Below are positions 46,039 through 57,085 of a stretch of 64,000 bases of DNA, piece after piece (within the stretch, counting starts at the first letter, position 1; each line of letters starts with the position of its first letter). The position numbers and the translations under genes are program-made. The stretch comes from Combretum micranthum. Lineage: Eukaryota; Streptophyta; Magnoliopsida; Myrtales; Combretaceae. The stretch spans positions 310,001-374,000 of the forward strand of contig JAMXBD010000976.1 in the NCBI GenBank assembly GCA_024138025.1, written 5' to 3'. The notes beneath the pieces are model-generated. The model saw only the letters and a program-made list of their open reading frames with translations, did not search any database and had not been told where the DNA came from.

Positions 46039-47689
46039 TAGTGTGTCACGCCCCGAAAGGTACTATAAACGTGGCAGTTCGCCGTACACAATATTAAAGC
46101 GTAAGAATGATCGCCTCAGTCACACAAATGATTCCATACTATGTACAAGGCATCTAACACATAGAGGAGACATATCGGAGTGATACATTTCATATTGATA
46201 CAATTTAAGTAACAACGTAAAGGAAATACAATTCATTATACTTCAATTTCAATTCATCAAAAGATTTCACTACATGAAACTATTACAAAGCAATTTACAA
46301 AACCTAGCTAATATCTTCAAGCATTCTTACTTCCGGCCAGAATCCCGAAGTCATACTCAGCTCCAACCATCTCGGTCCCCACGTAGCATTTTGAGTTAAC
46401 CTGTCTAATCAAACATCTATTGGGGTATAAGCTACACTAGCTTAGTGAGAATTCTCTTAATTTCATACCATAACAAGCAAGTTATAAATCATCCATATGT
46501 TATGCATGAACAAACACATGAGTAGACAATTATGTATGGGTATCCAGAACCCATACACATAATGGATTTATGCCCTCCGTATCTTGGGTTAGGGATGGTA
46601 TTGAAAGTTTACACGACCGCTACTAGTCCCCGAGCCCCCCCAGGCTCATAGCACTCGACTCGGCTAGGCTCACACATGGAATGCATCCCTGGTATACCTT
46701 AGTTCCCTATGAATGAGCTCTGATACTGGGTCTCATTATCCAAACGAGTCTTCGGACCATACTGATCGACTTGCGTAGGAGTAGCATGCTACCAAATGCA
46801 ACATGTCCAATGCGATGCATAATCAATTTAATTTTTGCTTAGGTCAAATTATTCATACATTCTTTAGAGTGATTAACCAATATCATACACATAAACAGAA
46901 ATAATATGAACAGTGCAGTTATCCAATCGAATCATGGTTTCGATATGCTTTAGTATTCTTTGGCATCCATACATCAAAGTCTCATCATCTATCCCATCCC
47001 TATTCATATATGTTTTTATCTTGTTCCTATAATTCTAATGCAATTAGCTACAAGCACAAACAAGGTAACAAAATAAGAAGAAGACTCACTCGGCCATTGG
47101 ATCATCGGTCTTTTAGTAAAAGTAATCCAGTGGTAAGGGATCGTCGATTTTAGGGTCACCTAAAAAGGAAGAAATATCCTAATAAGTATTTCATCACTTA
47201 ACTAATCCAAACCATCTTATACAAACTATCAAATTCGTAATTCTAGTCCTAAGTGGGAATTCCAACTTAAAACGGCCATAACTTAGTCGTTTTAACTCAA
47301 AATTTGGCAAATTATATATCGATTTCTATCTAATTTGAAAGATCTATCTAATTATAATATCATATTTAAGTTTTGAAAAATTTGAAGCTTCGAAAAGATT
47401 GGATCAGATAAGAACAGTAGCGAAAATTGATTTAGAAAATTGATTTTGTGAAAGTTCATGAAGTTTCTACTATCCAAAGTAAGTATACAAGCAATATGAA
47501 CATTTACTATCATAAATGATATGTCATGAGATATATATCATGTTCTTGATATTGAATAAAAAAATTTTTAGAAAACTTTTTCTTTGTAAGACTTATGAAA
47601 AATCAACTTAGAAAGGCTAGTCTTGTATTCTTGACAATCCTCACTTGTTTTTAGAAAAATTTCTTGATAAAATTTATTTATTCTTGTTA

Positions 47690-49010
47690 AAATTAAGCCT
47701 TCATTATTGATATTCCTTAAGGCCTTTGTTTTTCAATAAAAACTTCCATTTTACACTTTGTAAACATGTTTTTAAATATGGTTCATCCCAAAATTTGAAT
47801 TTTATAAAAATTGTTTTTGTGGTGATTCTTTTAAGTAAAAATCATTTGATACATAGAAAATTAAGGCTCAACCATACCTAGCCACTAAGGACTTCATTTC
47901 TTTAATAAAAATTCTATTTTGAGTTTGGAAAGTAAGTGTTTTCATGCTATTACTCCATTATTACGAATTTCTTAAAAGGAAAAGCAACTCAAATTTTTCT
48001 ACTTTATTTCTACAAATGCATCATGTATATATGTATTACCTACAAGCTATTGTTATGAAGGTTATGAGATGATCTATCTATATGTATACATATAGTACCA
48101 AGAATTCTTTTTGAAAACTTTTACTTTGCAAAACTTTGTATTTTACTAAACTTAAGAAAAATAGTTTTTCTTCTTGTAAAATCATACTTGCTTTTATCAA
48201 AACTCAACCTTGATGACCTATATAACCATCACCTTCATTATTTCGATAAAAACCTTCATTTTGGGGTTAGAAAATAGATGTTTAAATAGGTGGTTTGCCT
48301 AAGTACGAATTTTACAAAATTTTAAAGAATGAAAACATTGTTTAACTTATTCTTGAAAACCATTTATTGTTCTAAGATTATATTTTGATAAATCTCTCTT
48401 ATCCCTGTCAAAACTTGGTCTTTGTTACATATATTCCCTAGGACTTCCATTTTCCTATAAAAATTATCATTTTGGCATTTGGAAATAGGTATTTAAATAG
48501 TGGCTATTTTCAAATCCGAATTTTGAAAAATTCATTTGAGTTTGTTTTCTTTGTAAAACTCATTTAGTCTTTCAAAAACCATTTCCTAATCAAATCTACT
48601 CCTTAAGGCTTCCATTTCTTAAATAAAAATCTTGTTTTGAAGTTGCAAAATGGGTTTTCAAAATTGGTCTTGGTTGAGATCCGAATTTACAAAATTTATT
48701 TTTGGACATATATTTTGATAAAATCTATCTAAACTTATGAAAAATCATCATTTACATATCCTATCTCAAGAGCTTTTCATATCATGAATAAAAATTTCAT
48801 TTTTAAGTTAGAAAACATGTTTTAAAACTATGTCTTGGCCTAAATCCGAAAATAGAGTTTTGTTATGAAAATAATCTTTGAACCATATAAAATGAAGTCT
48901 TGATGATATATATACATTGAGCCTTCATTATCTCATGTAAAAATTTCATTTTGATACTTGGAAAGTGGTTTTTAGAAATGGGTCTTGCCTAAATACGAAT
49001 TTCACCATTT
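47690..49010 (-). repeat. Degenerate tandem repeats (about 170-215 bp) in X1
   Basis: About seven units, each with a CTTCATT...AATAAAAAT word, a TTTTGnnnTTnGAAA word, a GTTTTnAAAT word and an AAATnCGAATTT word. Starts lie near 47696, 47880, 48205, 48430, 48600, 48765 and 48910. Equivalents are in X2 (51720-52330, inverted) and X6 (58975-59400). Confidence 0.6.
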
Positions 49011-50434
49011 TTGCTTGAGTTCAAAACCAAGATCTACACTTTCTATGAACATAAATATAAAAAAAAATCCATGGTAGTAAACTATAAACCCATAGATCTA
49101 AACATAAACATAAGCAAAGTTATCAAAAAGTTATATCTATAAAATATAACTACTTTTAGTAAGAAAATAATAATAATACAAAAAAATAATCATGGATAAG
49201 AGGAGTATTTCATTTTGGCATCATCATCCTTGGCTTTTAAGCTTATGGAATGTCATTTAATTCATGAAACTCTCACTATACTTTACCTACATCAACTATG
49301 GAAGCTTTGGACAAGATTTTTATCAAAGGATCTTAAAGAAATATGTGTGGGAGCTCATTTATTGAGTAGGGCCAGCAAGTGTTCTTGCAAGAACAAGAAC
49401 AAGAACAAAATGAAGAAAGAAAGAGAGGAAAAAGAGAGAGAAAAAGGCAAGGAATGGTAAAGGTTTGAAGGTGTAAATAAGAGAAAGTGTACAAAGAAAG
49501 ATAAGAGGAGTTAAAGGCACTTAAATAAAGTAAAAAATAATAAAATGGCAGCTTGTACAAGTCCTAGGCTGGCGTGAATTTAGGAGAGAGAGAGGGAGGG
49601 AATTTGGTTAGTTTTTAACTTGAAAATATAATGTATAATTAATGTGTAAGTGTTGTTTCTTAAAGAAGGGTTGAAAGAGATTTATTTTAATCAATTTGGA
49701 GTATTTCAAATGACAAATGGCAACCAAAAGAAGTCAAAATTTCTGCCACGAAGTGATAATGAAGTGTAAAAAGATTGAAGTGAAAAACAAGTGATGTATG
49801 AAAAATGTACTTAAAGGTATGAGTTTGTAAGAGTACTTTCTTAATAAATAAAACAAAAATAAGAAAAATATAGAAAATGTATTCCAAATATTTGTAGCAG
49901 ATTTTTCATAATTAAAATAAGATAATTAAATTATTTATTTTAGTAAATTATCAAATAAGTTATCGGTATGATCAAAATATGTGAATATGAGTTATAAATG
50001 ATAATTTTATAACCCGAAAAATTCTAAAAAAATTATTTCATGAAAATAACAATATTTTTCAATTATTATATTAATTTATTTTATTTTTAGTATTGAGTCT
50101 TAAACAGAAACTGATCCCGTAAAAACACGAAATGAACTAAATTTTGGAAAAACAGAATTTTCTATTATATATAAAATATTTATCTTAAAATATAAGGGTT
50201 TATAAGAATAATAAAATGGTGTAATGAAATAGAAGTGAATAGTGCAAAAGACTAGTTAATTATTGATAGTAATGAAATACGAATATAATCGCAAAATTAG
50301 ATAATTCTAGTTATCGAAAAATTATAAAATTAATATTTTTGAAATCCTTATGGAAATACGAGTCTAACGGTATTAATGGTATATTTTAAATTTTATTTTT
50401 GTAAGTATTTAATATCTCTCAACGTTTTTGAAAT

Positions 50435-53400
50435 TGTAAACCCCGGTTTTCTTAGTAACTGAGCAAGCTCCGTAAATCGGAAATCAAAACCCTAAATAGG
50501 ATTAGTACAAGTAACCTAGAAACCCTAATCCCGGCTTTTCTTAGATTTCTATATAAAAGAACCTCTATAAGATAAATTAATGTGGATTATTGTTTTATAG
50601 TATATTTCGAACCATACAAAATTTTGATTTCGAAAAAAATTCTATTCCGAGCTTTCCCGAGCTTCATTACGGAAAAAAGCGAGCCTTGGAACTAGAAACT
50701 CAGAAAATATTCCGGAATACTCGTTGAACCGGAATTTTATAAGGATTTCAAAAATATATATTTTATAATTTTTCGGGCTATAAAAAATTACAATTATAGC
50801 CTTTTTCCCGTATTTTCGTTACTATCGATAAAGTAGATGTCTTATCTACTATCCTTACTATTCACAAGTACAACCTACTACACACATACCCATACCCTAT
50901 TCTTACAACCTTTCAATCACTCAATTCATTTCCTTTTCCAAGAAATTTTGTCTCTTAACAAATTATTACAATTAATACAATTATTACATAAATTCAAATT
51001 TCAAATAAAATCAAATATATCCCTCTCTCACTCCTTACATTGGAAGGCGTGAAACCCTCCCATTTTGGCTCCAAAATGCATTGTTTTATAGTTTCTTTTA
51101 ACACTCACAAACCCTAATTCCTCTAATATAAATAACCCTTTACTTTTCTCTCTCTTCACTTTTCATTTCATTTGTTCAATTGTCCAAAAAGCTCTCAAAC
51201 CCTCTCTTCTTTTCTCTCAATGCCGGACCTCCCTTACACACACACACACACAACAAGCTTCAATTTTCTTCTCATTCCTCATCACTTCAAGCCTTAGGTG
51301 ATGATTCCTAAGCCTTTACACTACTTAATCTTGTAATGGCAAGATTATTCATGAGTATTTTCACTCAAGTCCCCATGAGCTCTTGCTAGGGACAAAGAAA
51401 ATGCTACTACATGAATATCAGGCCATCACAAGAGTAGATCTTGTGTTTGATCAAGTTTTTGTTGAAGATATTTCATGTTCATGCATGTAGAGTGGAGTAG
51501 AGTAGAGATCTAGCATAAAATTTCATGTCCATGCTTTTAAACTCCATATCATGCATCATAAGTAGTAGATCTATCACTTTTACCACTCACCTTTATGTAG
51601 ACATACTAGATCTCATCTTTATGTTGAGTTTATGTGCATTTATGGTCATAAATGCTTTTGTCTTGAGTAAGTAACTTGCTAGTATGTAGATCTATAGGTA
51701 GATGAGTTAATGAAACCAAAAAGGAAAAGTTTTTGTTTGAAATACTCAAAGTCAAATTCGTATGGTTTTAAAGGCCTACTTTGAAAAACCCTTTTATCAC
51801 TTCAAAACATGTATTTTACAAGAAAAATGAAGCCTTTAGGTGATGATGGTGTTTGATGATATTTTCCATAAGTTTAAATGGGTTTCTACCAAAGGAAATG
51901 TTTAAAACAAGAGGTGAAGTCCAATAGAAATTTTGTTGAAAATCTTGTAGGCCAAATTCGTAATAATGGATAGATGTTAGAAAAAACTAGTTTTCCAACT
52001 TCAAATATGGTATTTTCTTAAATAAATAGAGTCCTTAGGGTATAGGTAAAATAAATACACAAAGCTCTAAGTATAAAATGCTTTTTCCTCAAGAGAATCA
52101 ACTTGAAATGAATTTTTGTAAATTCGGATTTTTGGACAAATCCTATTTGAAAACCTATTTACAAAGTGTAGAATGCAAATTTTTATGTAGAAATGAAGGC
52201 TTGGGTAATAGGTTTAATAAAGACTTAATTTTTAGATAAAGATAAATTGATTTTTCTTAAAGAAATAACCTCAAAACAAATGAGATAGTCAAAGTTAGTA
52301 AACTAGTTTTTTTGAAAAGTGTATAATCATGGAGTTACACAAGTAAGAAGTTTCTAATTTTTCCTTTTAGTAAATAATTTCAAAAGCATGCATGCATCAG
52401 TTCATATCATATCATTCATGATAGGAAATCATCTATATTGCATGAGTAGTTGAACTATATGCTAGAAACATCACAAACATCCACAAAAAGTATTTTTCGG
52501 AATTGGAGTCTTCGGACGACCAGAACTGTTTCTCTGTTTGGTGACTTAAATATTTTCGAAACTTGAAAATAATATTAGGAATAGATAGATCTTTCGAAGT
52601 AGATAGAAATCGATATATTATATGCTCAATTCCGAGTCAAAATGAGTTAGATATGGTCATTTAAAGTTAGGACTTTATCTTATGCGGAAATTGACGAACT
52701 TAGTAGTTAGAATAGTTAAGTTATTAGAACCTTATGAGAAATACTCATTGAGGGTATTCTTTGTACTTAGGTGAATTGGAGGAAGGGTTACCACTCCCCG
52801 AGGACTATTACGACTAGTGGATTTCACTACATGGACAAGTGAGTTCATTTCTCAATTAATTATGCTCTTGGATGTGCTTGTAGTAGTAGTGGCATTAGAC
52901 TTAGGAAAAGATAAAATTGTGATTGAATGATGATCTAAACTTGTATGAATGAACGATAAGTATATCGAGGCAAGCTTTGTTGCAATAACTTGTATGAGCT
53001 AGTATAGATTTGGAGTGTCTGAAATCTGTATGATCACTTCTAAAATTATCTAATTAATATGCCATGATTATATGAATAAATTGTACATGCATATCACGTA
53101 GTGAGTCACATTGCATTACGAGAATGCTTTTGGTGGGAACAAAAGTATGATCGGGAGGCAGCGGGTCTTTAATGAAGGGGACTAGGGTTGCATGACTTAT
53201 GGACCACCCCATTCAAATAATGAAAACTATGGTTGCATGACTTATGGACCAACATTAAAATTGTGGTTGCATGTCTTATGGACCACCCCACTTAAGATTG
53301 GACTATGGTTGCATGTCTTATGGACCAACATTGGAACTGTAGTTGCATGACTTATGAACTACCCCAAACCCCGAAAAGAGGGCGTAAATCCATTCACATA

Positions 53401-53975
53401 TGATTACCGGAAAGTCATATGCTTGCTTGCTCATTTGCTTGTGCATTCATATGGTTGCTTAATTATAACTTGCTTGTATAGATATTTTTAGCTTGATCGA
53501 GTATGTTATTTGGAAAATGAATCTCACTAAGCAATTAGCTTATACCCCAATAGTTTTGTTGCAGTGTCCCTATTTTTGGGTTGTTTCGAAAGGACACTTG
53601 TGCAGGTATATCATTGGATTAAGGAGCTTTTGAAGAAGTCGGGACCTAGTATAGGCGTGGACTTCTAGGAAAATCTCTTTAATGTAGACTCAGATATTTG
53701 TAACATGGAGCTAAACGATGTAGACTCCCATTATTTTGGCAGGGGTACGCCCCCTTGGTTTTTGTAAAATTTACTATTTATCTGTTGTGATTTCTATTCT
53801 TAATGCTATGTATGCTTTCTTAAGACTACTCGATTCAAAGTGTGATCCTAAAAGTTGTGTAAGTACACCTTACACCCGATATGTAAACTTATGAGATGAC
53901 TAAGGATGTCATACTTAAGTTTAAATATCGAGTGTGGTGGACTGTCGCGTTTAGGGTACCCTTTGGGGCGTGACA
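50435..53975 (+). mobile_element. X2: 3.5-kb solo LTR inserted in X1 in opposite orientation
   Basis: Exact 5-bp duplication GAAAT at 50430-50434 and 53976-53980. Starts TGTAAACCCCGG, ends TTTGGGGCGTGACA. A TATA box (ATATAAATAA, about 51126) and CT-rich leader lie about 0.7 kb in. No coding or PBS. It interrupts X1 315 bp from the X1 LTR start, so the arms of X1 and X2 form a large inverted repeat. Confidence 0.9.
53186..53370 (+). repeat. Five GGTTGCATGACTTATGGACC units in X2
   Basis: Units start at about 53186, 53231, 53265, 53307 and 53341. Spacing alternates between 42-45 and 34 bp, so the array is a decaying dimer repeat. X6 has a comparable array of other words near 57755-57840. Confidence 0.75.
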
Positions 53976-54299
53976 GAAATTCTTGAATTGAGTTTTATTT
54001 CCGAAAGTTTATCGTTATTTACTTTTTTATAATTTGTTTTTGGGTTCTATATTACCTGATTTTACAATTCAGAGTTAAGTATGGAATTTGTCGTATGTAG
54101 TGGTTTTGAATGTGAAGACTATAAAGTTCTTTTTTTTTTTTTTAAGGAATCTCATTTTCTCAAGATTAAGAAATTTCTGGATTCGTTCGTGATTTAGGAC
54201 TACTCAAAGTTTGGTTTTAATTTGGTGTCATTTTTAGGGTTTATTTTCAAAGTTCATTTTAGAATTATTTACTAGAATTTTTCCGGGCCTTACATAGTG

Positions 54300-54541
54300 T
54301 CTTCACAACGCTAAAGCACCTTCTTAAGATTATGGAGGCATCCCTCAAATGAGTCACCAAAGAGCGAAAAATCATCCAAAAAGACTTTCATTATATCTTC
54401 AATTAACCCATGAAAAAGAGCAACCATATGTCGCTGAAATGCAACTAGTGCATTACATAATCTAAATGACATGTGTCTGTAAGCAAATGTGCCATATGGA
54501 CATGTAAATGTCATTTTCTCTTAGTCTTCAAAAGCTATAGG
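54300..54541 (-). pseudogene. Element 4 RT block (upstream part)
   Basis: Minus-strand 54514-54311 is open: MTFTCPYGTFAYRHM, then the polymerase motif FLDDFSLFG where Athila normally has FMDDFS, and LHNLKKVL. It is the direct upstream continuation of 46038 before X1 insertion. It ends at 54541, where an LTR-like sequence starting TGTTAGGAATTT begins, so the N-terminal RT, protease and gag are lost from view. Confidence 0.85.
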
Positions 54542-55488
54542 TGTTAGGAATTTAGAGATCCAAAATTTAGATCTTGCAATGGAAAATTTTTTTATTGAAC
54601 CCTAAATTCCCGAGATAGATCCATGCAATTCAATTAAATTAAAAAACATATAGGATTCTGCCTTTTCGATTCTTAATCCTGTCGAATCTGAAGGCGTTGT
54701 GATATCACAACTCCCTCTACGATATCCACATGAATGACCACGCCTTCAAAAGGATCCTTCATGTGCTAGCATTATCTTCTAGATCTGATCGAGAAAATTT
54801 TACTCACAATTCTCATCTTTCTCTCTTTTAGGGTTTACAGATTTTTTCTGTTAATCTAATGTCGATAGCTCATATTATTAACTCTAAAAAAAATCTCATG
54901 TCTTATTTATACTAATGTCAATATGAATAATGACATTAGTGCCCTTAACCTTATTAGGGATAAATTAATTTATTAACATAAGAATTCCTAGTCCAATAGC
55001 GAATTATTATTGTTCTTAACAAATTATATTTATTGATTATTCTTAACAAATTAAGATTAATAATAAATAAATTTATTATCTTCACTGGACTTATTTAAAT
55101 TTACTCATGATCTTTTTTGTTCCTTTTTTTGTGTGTGATCCTATAGGTTTACTTAATGTTAGCTGTTGACCTAAAACTATTTTTGGTCAACAAAACATAA
55201 ACGACCTCTAACAAGACATTATGTTTAAGCAAATTAAGTGAAGATTGGTGATCCGATTTTTACTTGATCCATAACTTATGTCGTTATCCTTTTGTCACAT
55301 GATGTCTAGATTGAACATAAGGAATGGATAATGTCACCCGTATATCGTTCGATCTTATCATTTCTTGATCTCTAAGTGAACTGATAAAACAAATGAAATT
55401 GATCACACTATCAATTCATTTTAGCACGACCATGCATTTCTTAGTTTCATTTATCGAGAGGCCCAAAGATATCTCTATCACGTCCCAA
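54542..55488 (-). repeat. LTR-like sequence, probably Ty1/copia type, minus orientation
   Basis: On the minus strand it ends GGATCTCTAAATTCCTAACA. Upstream are a TATA box (TATAAATAAG, about 54912-54903) and a leader with AGAGAGAAAGATGAG. The high end is uncertain; it merges near 55488 with X5. No internal domain or matching duplication was found. The Copia assignment is recall of similar LTR text, not proof. Confidence 0.5.
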
Positions 55489-55716
55489 GGGATACTCTAA
55501 ACATGGCAGTCCACCGTATATAATATTAAAGCCTAGGAATGACTACCTTAGTCATGTCAAGGCTTCCATTTTATGCACAACACGTACATCACATCAAAGG
55601 GGACGCGCAAGAGTAGCGCAATTTATATTGATAATAATTAAGTAAAAAACCATCAGCAATATAGACCATTAATCATAAATAAATTCAATTACAAATCTTA
55701 GGGGTATACCCCCATT
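55489..55716 (-). repeat. X5: X-family LTR terminal fragment
   Basis: Begins TCACGTCCCAAGGGATACTC, a decayed TGTCACGCCCC start, and shares ATGGCAGTCCACCGT and GGGGTATACCCCC words with the other X ends. About 230 bp only. Confidence 0.7.
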
Positions 55717-55880
55717 AAATAGGCATGGCAAATGGGCCACGGGCCTGGCATAGTATGTACGACACTCGAAGGAAAAAGATAAAAGCATAAGCACACGCGA
55801 GCTGACAGAAGAGGTACCGAAATAAGTGGGCTAGCACGGCACAGTATGGAAGGCACGCGAACCTGCACATGGATTTTTTT
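55717..55880. mobile_element. Possible hAT-type transposon end
   Basis: AGGCATGGCAAATGGGCC followed by GGGCCTGGCATAG and AGCACGGCACAG resembles the GGGCC/GGCACGG-rich subterminal DNA of plant hAT elements. No partner terminus, target duplication or transposase is seen. Confidence 0.35.
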
Positions 55881-56876
55881 TAAATAGTAATACAAAAATA
55901 GTGATTTATTTTTTTAATTTACTTTAAATTGTATTTTATTTTTATTATTTTAATTATATGCATTTGTTTTCTTAAATAAATATAATATATCTAGTATATA
56001 TTATTTGATTAAAATGATTTCAATTGTATTACTATTAATATATTAACCTCAGCATTGTTTACTTGTTTAGGAAATAAAAGAAAATGAAATTATAAAATAA
56101 TATTGCAATAGTAATTGATTTATATGACTTTTTAAAAATAATAATATAAAAACAGAGATTATTTTTTAATTTACCTTAAATTCCAATTAAATAAATTATT
56201 TTAATTAAATATATTTGTTTTCTTGAAAATATAATATATTTAGTATATTTTATTTGTTTAAAATGATTTCAATTGTATTACTATTAACATATTAATTTCA
56301 AAAAATTTTTAAGGAAATAAAGAAAATGAAATTATCATAAAATATCGTAATAGCAATTAATTTATATGCCTTTTTTAATAATAATATAAAAATACTGATT
56401 TATTTTTTTAATTTACATTAAATTTTATTTAAATAAATTATTTTTATTATTTTAATTAAATATATTTGTCTTCTTAAAAAATATTATATATTTATTATAT
56501 TTTATTTTTTTAAATGGTTCAAATGTATTACTATTAACATATTAACTTTAATATTTTTTAGGAAATAAAAGAAAATGAAATTACAAAAATAATATTTTAA
56601 TTGTAATTATTTATATGCCTTTTTTAAATAATAATATAAAAAAGTGATTTGTTTTTTCATTTACTTTAAATTTCATTTAATTAAATTATTTTTATTATTG
56701 TAGTTAAATATATTTATCTTCTTAAAAAATATAATATATTTGGTATATTTTATTTTTTTAAAATGATTTGAATTGTATTACTATTAACATATTAATTATT
56801 AAATACAGACTTCAAATTTCTTTCGGAAATAAAAAATAAAATTATCAAATAATATTGTAATAATAATTAATATATA
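55881..56876. repeat. Four-copy AT-rich tandem repeat, period about 243-252 bp
   Basis: Units start near 55881, 56133, 56376 and 56625, each opening TAATAATATAAAAA-like. Each holds TTGTATTACTATTAACATAT and AGGAAATAAAAGAAAATGAA and ends TTATATGCCTTTTTT-like. The copies have diverged by substitutions and small indels. Confidence 0.85.
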
Positions 56877-57085
56877 TTAAATGTTAAACTTGCGTAATTA
56901 ATTTATTTAGAATAATTATAAATTGTCAAAAAAGGAAATTAATAAATGCACTGAGATCGATGGAAAAATAAATTTTATTAATAACATTTTTTAACTACAA
57001 AAAAATACAAGAATATTGAAAAAAAAAAAAAAAAGGTTATCAACCATATACCTTCCCTCCTATGAACTTTATCCAGTCCTACCCC
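56877..57085. other. AT-rich interval without recognisable content
   Basis: Contains an A-run at about 57018-57033. No gene or repeat recognised. Confidence 0.4.

Larger units (their letters stand above)
46044..54294 (-). mobile_element. X1: 4.7-kb solo LTR (minus), carrying the nested X2
   Basis: Exact 5-bp duplication TAGTG at 46039-46043 and 54295-54299. On the minus strand it starts TGTAAGGCCCGG (54294) and ends GGGGCGTGACA (46044). Removing X2 and one duplication leaves about 4.7 kb. There is no PBS, PPT or coding region, so it is a solo LTR of a gypsy-like family with very long LTRs. It contains degenerate tandem repeats at 47690-49010, a TTTATTTAA TATA candidate on the minus strand near 49520 and GA-rich tracts (49420-49600). 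Confidence 0.85.

Noticed and set aside
46044..53975. A Mutator-like DNA transposon with multi-kb terminal inverted repeats (TGTCACGCCCC...GGGGCGTGACA)
   Set aside because: The two ends carry different exact 5-bp duplications with separate partners (TAGTG at 46039/54295, GAAAT at 50430/53976). The inverted repeat is two solo LTRs, one inside the other.
46044..54294. A full-length LTR retrotransposon with a non-coding internal region
   Set aside because: There is no direct repeat of the ends in the same orientation, no PBS and no PPT. The pieces account for one LTR plus one inverted nested LTR.
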